Below, piece by piece: positions 19,001 to 27,071 of a stretch of 64,000 nucleotides of DNA. Position numbers and translations under genes: made by a program. The notes below the pieces were generated by a model that did not search any database, was not told where the DNA came from, and worked only from the letters and a program-made list of their open reading frames with translations. How positions within the stretch are numbered: position 1 is the first letter of the stretch; each line of letters opens with the position of its first letter. The stretch comes from Crocinitomix sp. (GTDB lineage: Bacteria > Bacteroidota > Bacteroidia > Flavobacteriales_D > Crocinitomicaceae): NCBI GenBank assembly GCA_013138735.1, contig WTCE01000030.1:1-64000 (forward strand), read 5' to 3'.

Positions 19001-20406
19001 GAAAGGATAGGGATAAACACGATAATAATTATGATTTGTCCGAAAATTGCAGAACGCATCATTTTGGTCGTACCCAAAAAAGTGATCTTATCAATAAACG
19101 CAGCTCTTTCTTCTTTTGGCAAGGCATTAATGGCTAACCTTTCAGATGTAATTTTGAATGCTATAAATTCGACAATAATGACTGCCCCGTCAATGATGAT
19201 ACCAAAATCTATCGCCCCCAAACTCATTAAGTTTGCATCCACACCAAAAATATACATCAAGGTTAATGCAAATGCTAAACACAATGGAATAACCGAAGCG
19301 ACAACTAAACCTGAACGGAAGTTCCCCAATAACAAAACAACAACAAAAATCACAATCAAACATCCTAGAATAAGGTTTTCACTAACTGTAAATGTTGTTT
19401 TTGCAATTAATTCACTTCGCTCTAAAAAGGCATTAATTCGAACGCCTTCTGGTAACGCTTTTTGAATATCTTCCACACGTGCTTTAACGGCATCAATTAC
19501 TTTTTTAGAATCTCCTCCTTTGAGCATCATAACTTGCCCGAGTACTTTTTCACCCTCCCCATTTCCGGTTATTGCACCAAATCTGTTAGCTGCTCCAAAT
19601 CCAACATTAGCAATGTCTTTGACGTAAACCGGCTGATTATCGCGAGTGGTCACAACGATATTTTCAATATCTTCAATCGAAGTGGCTAGTCCTTCTCCTC
19701 GAATAAAATAACTCTCATTTCCTTTCTCAATATAGCTACCGCCAGCAATACTATTGTTATTCTCTAAAGCCTGATAAACCTCTGTTATAGAAATATCCAT
19801 TGCTCGCAATTGTGCTGGATTAACTGCTACTTCATATTGTTTTAAAAAACCTCCCCAAGTGTTCACTTCAACAACCCCCGGAATTCCTGACAATTGTCTT
19901 TTTACCACCCAATCCTGAATAGTCCTCAAATCAGTAATAGAGTATTTATCTTTGTATTCTGGATCAACATCTAAAACGTATTGATAAATTTCGCCAAGAC
20001 CCGTGGTAACAGGCCCCATAAAAGGCGAACCGAACCCTGCAGGGATCTTTTCCTCGGCGCTTTTAATTTTCTCTGCAATTAATTGTCGTGGAAGGTATGT
20101 TCCAATTTCATCATCAAAAACGATTGTAACAACTGATAGACCAAACTTAGAAATGGATCGGATTTCTTTAACGTTGGGTAAGTTGGCCATTTCCAATTCA
20201 ACTGGATAGGTCAAAAACTTCTCAACATCTTGCGTTGCCAAGTTCCGGGAGGTTGTAATTACTTGAACTTGATTGTTAGTAATGTCAGGAACTGCACCAA
20301 TTGGAATATTCATCAAAGAATAAACCCCACCACCAAGTATAAACGCTGTTAACAGCAGTACAATTAGTTTGTTCCGAATACTGAAATTGATTATTTTTTC
20401 TAACAT
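16072..20406 (-). CDS. cusA: CusA/CzcA heavy-metal RND pump fused to a TolC-type outer-membrane component
   Basis: Residues 1-1035 form an RND transporter of the heavy-metal efflux family: VPDITNNQVQV near the N-terminus, the proton-relay helix DFGIIIDGAVIIVE near 400, two large periplasmic loops (SRIGAAEVPTDPMS) and a second set of membrane helices ending VLPVLYALFDR. A basic stretch and a hydrophobic segment ending YSSAQ (about 1046-1066) then look like an internal signal peptide with its cleavage site, followed by about 375 residues of a TolC/CzcC-like efflux channel (ISLNKALDLGLKNNKHIQAA, ELGESNNLELLLAQ). Pump and channel are thus one reading frame, an arrangement known in Bacteroidota. 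It probably exports Cu/Ag or Zn/Co/Cd ions using the proton gradient; the ion is not resolved. Four 11-bp repeats lie 46-90 nt upstream of the start. Confidence 0.93.
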   Translation of the reverse strand: MLEKIINFSIRNKLIVLLLTAFILGGGVYSLMNIPIGAVPDITNNQVQVITTSRNLATQDVEKFLTYPVELEMANLPNVKEIRSISKFGLSVVTIVFDDEIGTYLPRQLIAEKIKSAEEKIPAGFGSPFMGPVTTGLGEIYQYVLDVDPEYKDKYSITDLRTIQDWVVKRQLSGIPGVVEVNTWGGFLKQYEVAVNPAQLRAMDISITEVYQALENNNSIAGGSYIEKGNESYFIRGEGLATSIEDIENIVVTTRDNQPVYVKDIANVGFGAANRFGAITGNGEGEKVLGQVMMLKGGDSKKVIDAVKARVEDIQKALPEGVRINAFLERSELIAKTTFTVSENLILGCLIVIFVVVLLLGNFRSGLVVASVIPLCLAFALTLMYIFGVDANLMSLGAIDFGIIIDGAVIIVEFIAFKITSERLAINALPKEERAAFIDKITFLGTTKMMRSAIFGQIIIIIVFIPILSLVSVEGKMFRPMALVFCFALIGAMLLCFTYVPVMASLFLKPTDPNKKNISTRLVSFLGRMYKPVIIWALRRKALVLGGASALLVLVVILFGRMGGEFVPTLDEGDLVIQPVLKTGTSLTKTVETTTQIEKILMTFPEVEQVVSRIGAAEVPTDPMSMEESDVIVKLKPKSEWVTAQTKDELTDAFKEALTDIAGIDYEFTQPIEMRFNELITGVRADLAIKIFGEDLDVLYKTATEIEKAIQNVEGASDISVEKVAGLPQMTVHYDRQKIAKYGVNIADLNEVLTMGFAGKTAGTIFEGEKQFDLVVRYDEAHRKDISNIETTSIRLPNGNTLPFSEFAKISYSTGPAKISRDNTKRRIVIGVNVRNRDLESVVKDVQEIIETQIEIPQGYMVEYGGQFENLRSARNRLMVAVPIALVLIFFLLYFAFQSIKEALMIYSAIPLSAVGGVLFLYFRDLPFSISAGVGFIALFGIAVLNGIVLIEQFKELKHDGILDINKRIIMGTQLRLRPVLLTAAAAALGFLPMAISTNAGAEVQRPLATVVIGGLISATLLTLIVLPVLYALFDRKGKIKNKRKPSLIKAGGLILILGLGTYSSAQTFEISLNKALDLGLKNNKHIQAALNQVEMTKQAEGAAYTIDKTEIYYNFDQNNIAPNNIPLNIWGINQSIQFPSFYSAQKKVLKQQTALAENGREISEQRIKKEITTSYYTVSHWRELLVNYSYLDSVYQKFLAAATKRFELGESNNLELLLAQSKRKEVGVLLDQSQLNYEKSILQFNKWIQSDTVYAILENEIETVVISPLDTTSNPSLAYLNQSVILSEEQLKVTKQGLLPDINLGVFQGSNNGASPNRYFGFQAGIAVPLFYGADKAKIRANKTEILMRQNEYENLSTQLIANYQSLILELAAYQKGIDNYTNYGKELFEKTLLNANKSFQSGEIDYLQFVAFLDHANKIKLNYLQNRFFFNLTAIEANYILN

Positions 20407-20451
20407 TTGAACGAATACTTTAAATTCATGTTCAAATGTAATTCCAACTAC

Positions 20452-20495
20452 CTAAAGGTTTCCTTAGGGGTTTCTTAAGATTTCCTTAAAATTCA
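20452..20495 (-). promoter_or_regulatory. Four 11-bp repeats upstream of cusA (response-regulator box)
   Basis: Four consecutive 11-mers on the + strand read CTAAAGGTTTC, CTTAGGGGTTT, CTTAAGATTTC and CTTAAAATTCA. An 11-bp direct-repeat period is the pattern bound side by side by OmpR/PhoB-family regulators. The 17-nt core TCTTAAGATTTCCTTAA (20473-20489) recurs with two changes at 22570-22586 before the response-regulator gene. The array overlaps the end of the kinase gene and sits where an activator of cusA would bind. Confidence 0.7.
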
Positions 20496-21861
20496 CATTG
20501 AGCTCTGTTCCTTGCTCAAATTCGCTTGAAACATCTAATGTTGCATTAATTGCTAAAGCTGCTTTTTGGGCAATAGAAAGTCCTAAACCAGCTCCCTTTA
20601 TTTCTTTATGGCTTAGCGCATCTGAACGAAAGAATGGCGTAAAAACTTGATCAATATCTTCTTTTTTAATCCCAATTCCAGCATCTTTAATCGTGCAACG
20701 AACCTGATCTTCTTTTTCTGTTAATGTTATTAAAATTATGCCATTCGGGTGTGAATATTTAATGGCGTTTCCAATCACATTGTCTAAAATTAGACTGGCA
20801 TAAAAACTATTGACTTGAACAGTATTACTGCAGTTCGTTGAATCAAAGTCAATCGTAATATTTTTTTTAGATATTAACGGCATGCGCAATACCAATATTT
20901 GATCCAGCAATGCTTGAATTGGAATTGCCGATTGTGAGTTTAATTCAGGATTAGAATCGAATCGCGCTAAGGCTAATAATTGGTCAATTATATCTGCCAT
21001 GCGGTCAATTTCGGTTAATCCATACTTTACCTTCTCCTCGTACTCTTCTTTTGAACGCTCTTTTCTAATTAAAACTTCGAGCGTTCCTCTTAAAACAGAA
21101 AGCGGTGTTCTCAATTCATGAGACGCATCAGATGTAAATTGTTTTTCCCTTTCCAAGGCACTTCCAAGACGATCTAATAAAGAATTAATTGCGCTTGACA
21201 AATCATGTAATTCATCCTTGTTTTGCGGTAATACAATTCGCTCATTGAGGTTGTTTTTAGTGATCCTGTCAGCCGTATTTGTGATTGCAACAACGGGAAT
21301 AATACTTCGACCTGCCAAAAATGCAGAAATAAAGAACAAACCAATCATGACAATTGGGAACAAAATGAATAAGGTGAAGCGCAAGTTTTCAAGCACCATC
21401 AAGGAACTATCGAGCGACATAGCAGCAACTATATACCCTTTAATCTTTCCATTCCGTTCAATTGGAATTTGCACTTGGCGGATTGTGCGCTGATTCAACT
21501 GAGTATTGAAGTGGTCACCAAATTTATTTTCACCATTATACGGAAGTTCATTTTCCTTTAAATTCGGAGATTTATCCATTAATTTCCCTTGCTTGTCAAT
21601 TAATTGGATAAATACGGGATTAACTTGGACTTCTCTATGCTCACTCTCTTCCCATTCGCCTTTGTTAATGAAGCGAATTCCACCATCATTCAGTTCAATC
21701 TCATGCGTATGTTTGTTTGCTTCAAAAGACAAGTCGTTGTCAATGTTTTGATAAACGCTTTGCTGAACGATAAAATAAACCACCCCAAACACGAATGCAA
21801 TAATTAATGCCGTTGCCAACATAAAATGGGTCGCTATTCTTTTTTTAAAACTTAAACTCAT
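20464..21861 (-). CDS. Sensor histidine kinase, CusS-like
   Basis: A classic membrane sensor of 465 residues: TM1 at about 10-33, a periplasmic sensor domain of about 125 residues, TM2 at about 162-184, HAMP (185-238), a HisKA dimerisation domain with the phosphoacceptor in SDASHELRTPLS (His 248), and an ATPase domain with N (DNVIGNAIKYSH), G1 (DAGIGIKKED) and G2 (GAGLGLSIA) boxes. The start overlaps the response-regulator stop by 4 nt, so the two are translationally coupled. Location directly upstream of the metal pump suggests it senses periplasmic metal; the sensor domain shows no obvious Cys/Met-rich site, so the ligand is unknown. Confidence 0.92.
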   Translation of the reverse strand: MSLSFKKRIATHFMLATALIIAFVFGVVYFIVQQSVYQNIDNDLSFEANKHTHEIELNDGGIRFINKGEWEESEHREVQVNPVFIQLIDKQGKLMDKSPNLKENELPYNGENKFGDHFNTQLNQRTIRQVQIPIERNGKIKGYIVAAMSLDSSLMVLENLRFTLFILFPIVMIGLFFISAFLAGRSIIPVVAITNTADRITKNNLNERIVLPQNKDELHDLSSAINSLLDRLGSALEREKQFTSDASHELRTPLSVLRGTLEVLIRKERSKEEYEEKVKYGLTEIDRMADIIDQLLALARFDSNPELNSQSAIPIQALLDQILVLRMPLISKKNITIDFDSTNCSNTVQVNSFYASLILDNVIGNAIKYSHPNGIILITLTEKEDQVRCTIKDAGIGIKKEDIDQVFTPFFRSDALSHKEIKGAGLGLSIAQKAALAINATLDVSSEFEQGTELNVNFKEILRNP

Positions 21862-22526
21862 ATTTCCTTTGCAATATATCCAACACCTCTAACCGTTTGG
21901 ATGTAATTTTCAGTAATACTTAAATTAAGTTTTTTTCGCAGTGCATTGATGAACACATCAATCACGCTTGTATTATAATCAAAATGTATATCCCAAACGC
22001 TTTCAATAATTTTGGTTCTAGAGCAAACTTTTCCTTTATTACGAATGAGCAATTCCAAGAGTGCAAATTCTTTTTGAGTTAGTGCTATTTCATTGTTTTC
22101 CTTTGTTACTGTATGACTGTTCAAATTTAAAACGATAGTTCCCAATACTAGCTCATTCGTTTCGCTTGTTTTTGTTCTTAACTGAACTCTTATTCGTTCC
22201 AACAACTCTTCAAAATGAAAAGGTTTTTTGATATAGTCATTTGCTCCTATTTGTAAACCGAAAATTGTTTCTTTCACGGTATCCTTTGCTGTTAGAAAAA
22301 TTACGGGTGTGTCTTTAAACTCTTTTCTAAATTGAGTGCAGATCTCAATTCCACTTTTTTCAGGTAACATCCAATCCAGAATCAGCAAATCATACTCACC
22401 CGTCAGCGCAAGCATCAACCCTTCGTCACCTGCATTAGCAACATCTACGGCAAAAGACTCCTCTTCCAATCCTTGCTTCAAAAAATTGGCTATTCCTATT
22501 TCGTCTTCAACGATAAGTATGCGCAT
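21858..22526 (-). CDS. OmpR-family response regulator, CusR-like
   Basis: Receiver domain 1-120 with the acidic pocket (VEDE, residues 6-9), phosphoacceptor Asp 51 (LILDWMLPEKSGI) and conserved Lys (YIKKPF), followed by a winged-helix DNA-binding domain (LTQKEFALLELLIRNKGKVC, SVIDVFINALRKKL, TVRGVGYI). It is the first gene of the minus-strand series that continues with the kinase, the pump, the adaptor and DUF2231. An 11-bp repeat site at 22570-22592 lies 44 nt upstream of its start, and the same sequence recurs before cusA, so autoregulation plus pump activation is the likely circuit. Confidence 0.93.
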   Translation of the reverse strand: MRILIVEDEIGIANFLKQGLEEESFAVDVANAGDEGLMLALTGEYDLLILDWMLPEKSGIEICTQFRKEFKDTPVIFLTAKDTVKETIFGLQIGANDYIKKPFHFEELLERIRVQLRTKTSETNELVLGTIVLNLNSHTVTKENNEIALTQKEFALLELLIRNKGKVCSRTKIIESVWDIHFDYNTSVIDVFINALRKKLNLSITENYIQTVRGVGYIAKEI

Positions 22527-22569
22527 ATTACAAATGTCAGGTTATCTTTTCTAAAAGTAAAGCATCTTG

Positions 22570-22592
22570 TCTTAAGTTTTGCTTAAAAAATG
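22570..22592 (-). promoter_or_regulatory. Response-regulator box upstream of the regulator gene
   Basis: The sequence TCTTAAGTTTTGCTTAA (22570-22586) matches 15 of 17 bases of the site at 20473-20489. It contains two CTTAA half-sites 11 bp apart. This pair of matching sites in front of the regulator and of the pump is the expected layout for an autoregulated OmpR-type system. Confidence 0.65.
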
Positions 22593-22635
22593 ATTTAGGA
22601 AGTATATAAGCGCATAAGTTCATTTAAAAAATTGA

Positions 22636-22824
22636 TTGAGTTCGGCGATTATGCCTTTATTCGTTTTATGGGACGGCATAGTTTCTTCTTTGCGGACATA
22701 TTCCGTTAAAGAAATGAATGCATTGGTAGCTGGTTTGGATGGTGCAGGTAAATTCGACTGGGACATTAAGAGAGTTAAGTCTGGTCCGAGTGTGGTGCTT
22801 TATTTATTAGGAACTAAAAAGTAA
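22636..22824 (+). pseudogene. C-terminal remnant of a SAM-dependent methyltransferase
   Basis: The frame encodes about 60 residues with LWDGIVSSLRTYSVKEMNAL and VKSGPSVVLYLLGTKK, which to my eye is the C-terminal end of a class I SAM-dependent methyltransferase common in Bacteroidota. There is no SAM-binding Rossmann part: only 110 nt separate it from the divergent regulator gene, and no other frame supplies it. The only possible starts are a TTG or an internal ATG. It is best read as a deletion relic; translation as a small protein is unlikely. Family assignment is from memory of the motif. Confidence 0.6.
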
Positions 22825-22852
22825 ATGCACTAATTTTAGCTTTTATATTGTT

Positions 22853-24445
22853 TTGTTAAAACACTTTCATATAGCCCTAGTTTTGCTCCTTAGTTTTAAT
22901 GGATTTGGTCAAACCTTAACCGAAAAATTAATCTTACAAGACAGCTCTGATTCTGTTTACTTAAAAGAGTCAAGCGGAAGATTTGATAAAGATGGAAATT
23001 ACTGCTTTCAAATAAAAATAGACACCCTTGAATACTTTATCACGAACAAAGATACATTCGGCGGTTTAAAGTCCATAAGAGGGATTGGCGGTGGCGGCGG
23101 GGGGGCCATTAGCTATGGTTCCGCTGGTTGGAAAGATCGAAGCACCCCATATTATTATAAAAATGGTTTAGGCACTCGCGTTTATGGAACTGCAATCGGA
23201 AAAGTTGAAGATTTCCAGTCGAATGTCAGCCATGAGAGTATTTCATTTGTATCAACGACAGATGACTCGGTTTATTATCACCTGAATGGACATCTTGTTT
23301 CTAGCGCTTTAAAAAATCCCAAGACTTATTACAGAACAGCAAATGACTTTGCGGCTTTTAGTGAAAATGGCAACGCCATATATTGGATTTTTGAAGATAG
23401 TACCTTTCAATTATTTGTAAATAATCAACTCATTGATAGCAGTAAATTTCGATTTATTCAAATGGCAATTAACGATAATGGCGATTATATTTATGCCAAA
23501 GGCCATAAGCCGAAAAAAAAGATTGGTCGTTATGATTATATCTTTTATATCCACGCTAATAATATAACGTTTGATTATGTGCGCACCGTCTGGGATTATG
23601 AATTGAAGCCCAATGGCGCCTATTATTATTCAGGAGATGATAATGGGACTGATTATATTGCCATCAACGATAAACTATATAGAGACTTAGATTACGTGAG
23701 TAATATCACCTTACTTGATAAAGAAAATTTCTTCTTTACTTTTGGTGAAAACGATAAAACAAAAATCAATGTAAATGGTCAGGTATTCAGTTATAATTAT
23801 GATGAAATTTTGAAGCCAACAATGGACAAAGCTGGTAATTTCTCATGTTATACAGTCATAGATTATTACCTCTATAAAATTGTGAACGGTAAAAAAATTG
23901 AAGCGCCAATTTCGAAGTATGGTGTTCGAGGAGTGCCAGTTTATATCAGCCCCACCGGAAGTTCTATTCATTATTTTAAAACAGACGATTCAACCTACTT
24001 GTATAGAGATGAAAAATTACTTTTTAAGCCTATCTCCAATAAAACGCAATTTAGAATTGAACCGACAAAATTTCTTATTTCAAATTATTATAAACGCGGT
24101 AAAACTAAGAATGGAAAATCTCTTTTCTACATGGAATATGACGACAAAGCCTATTTCGTTTACAATGGAGAATTATCGCAACAAACAATCCCAAAGGTGA
24201 CAAGAAGCTACGCTAGAACAGCAACAATTGGAAATATTGTCATCAGTCAACATAACGATTTGGGCTATTTCGTTGTGCAACAAACCGGGGAACAACAATT
24301 TATGATCACCATGAACAATCAGGTATATCAAGAATTGAACGGAGTGGATAAAATATTGGATTACAGTTACTTTTTCAGTGAGAATGGATTAGTTTTATAT
24401 GGAATCAAGAACGCGGCTTATTATCAATATAAACTAACATGGTAA
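22853..24445 (+). CDS. Secreted protein of unknown function, 530 aa
   Basis: I do not recognise this family. The frame starts with TTG (MLKHFHIALVLLLSFNGFGQ), a clear signal peptide cleaved after GFGQ. The mature part is strand-rich and repeats a pattern of short units ending in aspartate-serine-valine-tyrosine or similar (DDSVYYHLNGHLVSS, DDSTYLYRDEKLLF, DSTFQLFVNNQLIDS), suggestive of a beta-propeller or other repeated beta fold. No sorting tail is present at the C-terminus. Its last codons overlap the start of the TPR gene by 7 nt, so the pair is co-translated and may act together in the envelope. Confidence 0.75.
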   Translation: MLKHFHIALVLLLSFNGFGQTLTEKLILQDSSDSVYLKESSGRFDKDGNYCFQIKIDTLEYFITNKDTFGGLKSIRGIGGGGGGAISYGSAGWKDRSTPYYYKNGLGTRVYGTAIGKVEDFQSNVSHESISFVSTTDDSVYYHLNGHLVSSALKNPKTYYRTANDFAAFSENGNAIYWIFEDSTFQLFVNNQLIDSSKFRFIQMAINDNGDYIYAKGHKPKKKIGRYDYIFYIHANNITFDYVRTVWDYELKPNGAYYYSGDDNGTDYIAINDKLYRDLDYVSNITLLDKENFFFTFGENDKTKINVNGQVFSYNYDEILKPTMDKAGNFSCYTVIDYYLYKIVNGKKIEAPISKYGVRGVPVYISPTGSSIHYFKTDDSTYLYRDEKLLFKPISNKTQFRIEPTKFLISNYYKRGKTKNGKSLFYMEYDDKAYFVYNGELSQQTIPKVTRSYARTATIGNIVISQHNDLGYFVVQQTGEQQFMITMNNQVYQELNGVDKILDYSYFFSENGLVLYGIKNAAYYQYKLTW

Positions 24446-25275
24446 AAACAGTCCTTTTTAGCATAGCACTACTCTGCGCCTTTATAGTGAATGCCCAAAA
24501 AATGCCTGAAGATTATTTTGATGAAGCTAGTAATTATTATGAAGAAGAAGCCTATACTAAAGCGCTTGAGTCTTACCAATACCTTATTGAAAATCATCCT
24601 AAAAATGTGCTCTATCCACGTGCTTTTTATAATGTGGGCTACATCCATTTTGTATTAGAAAATGATACAGAAGCACTTAAAATATTTAAGGCAATACTTG
24701 AAAGCAATTTCAACGAAAAAGAAGATTTAGGAGGAGGTATCATGTCAGATCCTTTTACCAATTATAGACATAGATCATGCGAGATCATCAGTAAAATTTA
24801 TTTTAATAATAAAGAATATGAATCTGCGCTAAAATATTTTGAATTGGCCGATACTGCTTATCCCTACTTAAGTTTTTGTGGTTTTGCTGCGAGTTATAAC
24901 GAGATTCAAACTGCCGCCCGTTACGGCTTTATTTATTACAAATTGAAGCAGCCGCAAAAAGCACTCAAAAAGCTTCTACCGCATGCTTTCACTACCTATA
25001 CTGACAACGATTTAATAATTAAATACCTTAAAGAGCTCCTTTCAACTGAAAAGGACCTAATCAGCAAATTGGAATTGGCGATAAAGGATTTATACTTCAA
25101 AGAATTCGGTGTAGGTGAATTAGAGTTCAATCAATATTATCTAAACTTTTATGATGTAAAAATCGCGGTACCGAATCAACATTATTATGATGCCGAAAAT
25201 TTTGATCATGCAATGATCATTGATTATATTCGATCATCAGCATTTTATAAAATGATTGTAAGTTTAGACCAATAA
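24439..25275 (+). CDS. Secreted tetratricopeptide-repeat protein
   Basis: A signal peptide (MVKTVLFSIALLCAFIVNAQ) is followed by at least three TPR-like helix pairs: YFDEASNYYEEEAYTKALES, AFYNVGYIHFVLENDTEALK and YESALKYFELADTAYPYLS, with another around 165-185. TPR arrays mediate protein-protein contacts, and in this cell the protein would face the periplasm. It overlaps the 530-residue gene by 7 nt (TGG TAA shares bases with ATG GTA). No enzymatic domain is visible. The C-terminal 80 residues are not recognised. Confidence 0.8.
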   Translation: MVKTVLFSIALLCAFIVNAQKMPEDYFDEASNYYEEEAYTKALESYQYLIENHPKNVLYPRAFYNVGYIHFVLENDTEALKIFKAILESNFNEKEDLGGGIMSDPFTNYRHRSCEIISKIYFNNKEYESALKYFELADTAYPYLSFCGFAASYNEIQTAARYGFIYYKLKQPQKALKKLLPHAFTTYTDNDLIIKYLKELLSTEKDLISKLELAIKDLYFKEFGVGELEFNQYYLNFYDVKIAVPNQHYYDAENFDHAMIIDYIRSSAFYKMIVSLDQ

Positions 25276-25289
25276 ACAACACGTTTAAT

Positions 25290-25312
25290 TAACTCTGTCT
25301 GGTTGAGAGTTA
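25290..25312 (+). terminator. Possible terminator after the TPR gene
   Basis: TAACTCT (25290-25296) and AGAGTTA (25306-25312) form a 7-bp stem with a 9-nt loop, 15 nt after the stop codon. Only TTTG follows instead of a real T-run, so termination would be weak. Confidence 0.35.
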
Positions 25313-25356
25313 TTTGATCACGGCTTTCATGAAGCTTAAACATAAATAGAAAAATA

Positions 25357-25836
25357 ATGGATGATTATGCTCTGGCACGTGTTATACATGTAATCGCGGT
25401 CATTTTATGGATTGGCGGTGTGGCTATGGTTACCACTGTCATCATTCCTGCTGTCAAAAAATTAAAGACTAAAGAAGAACAAATCAAAACATTTGAGGAG
25501 ATAGAAGGCCGATTTGCATTTCAAGCCAAAATCACAACTCTTTTAACTGGTCTTAGTGGTTTTTATATGATGTACGTTCTTGATGCATGGGATCGCTACT
25601 TTGATTATCGGTTTTGGTGGATTCATGCCATGACATTAGTATGGATATTATTTACATTAGTTTTATATGTTTTAGAACCGCTAGTTTTGCATAAGCTTTT
25701 CAAAAAATATGCTAGCGAAAATCCCACTAAAACATTTGCCTTTATTCATAGAGCCCATTGGATATTACTCGCAATGAGTTTAATCACAACTGCTGGCGCA
25801 GTAGCTGGAAGTCACGGTTGGTTCCTCGTTAAATAG
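25357..25836 (+). CDS. CopD-like four-helix membrane protein
   Basis: A 159-residue integral membrane protein with helices at about 8-30, 55-75, 84-108 and 132-152. The first helix carries RVIHVIAVILWIGGVAM, the His-containing signature of CopD/DUF2269-type proteins, and a second histidine sits in FIHRAHW before the last helix. Such histidine pairs in membrane helices often coordinate heme or copper. The gene stands alone on the + strand. Copper handling is plausible given the efflux genes nearby but is not shown by the sequence. Confidence 0.7.
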   Translation: MDDYALARVIHVIAVILWIGGVAMVTTVIIPAVKKLKTKEEQIKTFEEIEGRFAFQAKITTLLTGLSGFYMMYVLDAWDRYFDYRFWWIHAMTLVWILFTLVLYVLEPLVLHKLFKKYASENPTKTFAFIHRAHWILLAMSLITTAGAVAGSHGWFLVK

Positions 25837-26001
25837 TGTTTAGTCGGAAGTAGTTCTGACACGGGCCTTATAAATATCTTGTACTCCTATATTGCAATAT
25901 AATTTGCTCTGTGATCAAAATCATATTGCAGTGCTACTATCATCAGCCATTCCAGGCAAGTTATTATCGAACTTTGTAGATCACAATTGTAAAATCAACT
26001 G

Positions 26002-26505
26002 ATGAAAAAGAAAATATTAATAGTAATAGGTTTGTTTATTGTATTTGCTTTTGCTGGACTTGTTTGGTTTGAAGCGACCTACTCTATGGATGATGTTGAG
26101 TCCTATACAATAGGAAATGAAGAAGCGGAAAAAACGGTTTTAATTGCAACGCAGGGAAGCGAATATAAAAATAAGTTAACGGATTCATTGGTGGATTTCC
26201 TTACAGCCTATGATATTTACATCAGTGTTAAAGATGTAAAGTTGCTGCCTGAAGTTGTAGTGGACGATTGGGATGCAATTGTAATCATACACACGTTTGA
26301 AATTTGGAAGCCACAAGAGGATGCCGACGCGTTTTTAAAGGAACATTATGACGCTGGAAAAATGATTGTACATGGCACTTCTGCCACTGCAGGTAATAAA
26401 ATTGAGGATGTTGACGCAATAACAGGCGCTTCAATCATAAGTGACATTCCAAGTCAATTTAAAATAATAGAATCGAAACTTAGTAGTATTTTAGCGTTGA
26501 ATTAA
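26002..26505 (+). CDS. Membrane-anchored flavodoxin-like protein
   Basis: One N-terminal hydrophobic segment (about 4-23) is followed by a soluble domain of alternating strands and helices: KTVLIATQGSEYKNKLTDSL, WDAIVIIHTFEIWKP, GKMIVHGTSATAGN. This order resembles a flavodoxin-like fold with GTSATAG in the place of a phosphate-binding loop, but the usual T/S-x-T-G-x-T motif is absent. Function is unknown. The next gene follows 23 nt later on the same strand, so the two probably share a transcript. Confidence 0.55.
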   Translation: MKKKILIVIGLFIVFAFAGLVWFEATYSMDDVESYTIGNEEAEKTVLIATQGSEYKNKLTDSLVDFLTAYDIYISVKDVKLLPEVVVDDWDAIVIIHTFEIWKPQEDADAFLKEHYDAGKMIVHGTSATAGNKIEDVDAITGASIISDIPSQFKIIESKLSSILALN

Positions 26506-26528
26506 GCAATTTAAAAACAAAAAACAGT

Positions 26529-26999
26529 ATGAAATTAACACTTGTAACAGCAGCAATCGCAGGAAGCTTTTTGCTATTCAATTGTGACGGAAATGAACCA
26601 GTTATTAAAGATGAGTTGGTGACAATTGAAGATGTCGTTGAAGATATAACTGAAGCCGTTCCTACTCCTCATGATTTAGTAATGGTTGACAATCAAAAAT
26701 GGGTAATTGATGAAGGAATGAAAGTTTCAATCGATTCAATTGAATTGCGAATGGAAGATTTTCATGGAGAAACAATGGATGATTTCGCGAATTTATCGAC
26801 CGATTTAGAACGTCATACAAAATCAATTATTTCGAATTGTACCATGAAAGGTCAAGCACATGACGAATTGCATAAATGGTTATTGCCTTTTATCGATCTA
26901 AGAAAAACTATGGATAACATTGGTCACCCAGTAGAAGGTGAAACCATTGCGATAGCCATAAAAAATGAATTAGTTATTTTCGACATGTATTTCGAATAA
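26529..26999 (+). CDS. Lipoprotein of unknown function, 156 aa
   Basis: The leader MKLTLVTAAIAGSFLLFNC is a lipoprotein signal with the modified Cys at about 19. A long acidic linker follows (KDELVTIEDVVEDITEAVP), then a mostly helical domain containing SNCTMKGQAHDELHKWLLPF and ending IFDMYF. The His-Cys-Met content of the NCTMKGQAHDELH segment could be a metal site; this is inference. It is paired with the flavodoxin-like gene upstream. Confidence 0.7.
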   Translation: MKLTLVTAAIAGSFLLFNCDGNEPVIKDELVTIEDVVEDITEAVPTPHDLVMVDNQKWVIDEGMKVSIDSIELRMEDFHGETMDDFANLSTDLERHTKSIISNCTMKGQAHDELHKWLLPFIDLRKTMDNIGHPVEGETIAIAIKNELVIFDMYFE

Positions 27000-27071
27000 G
27001 GTTCAATCCACTTTCCAGATATTTTAACAACTTTTGGAGCGTATAGAATTGCTATTTAAGAATTAAACTAA

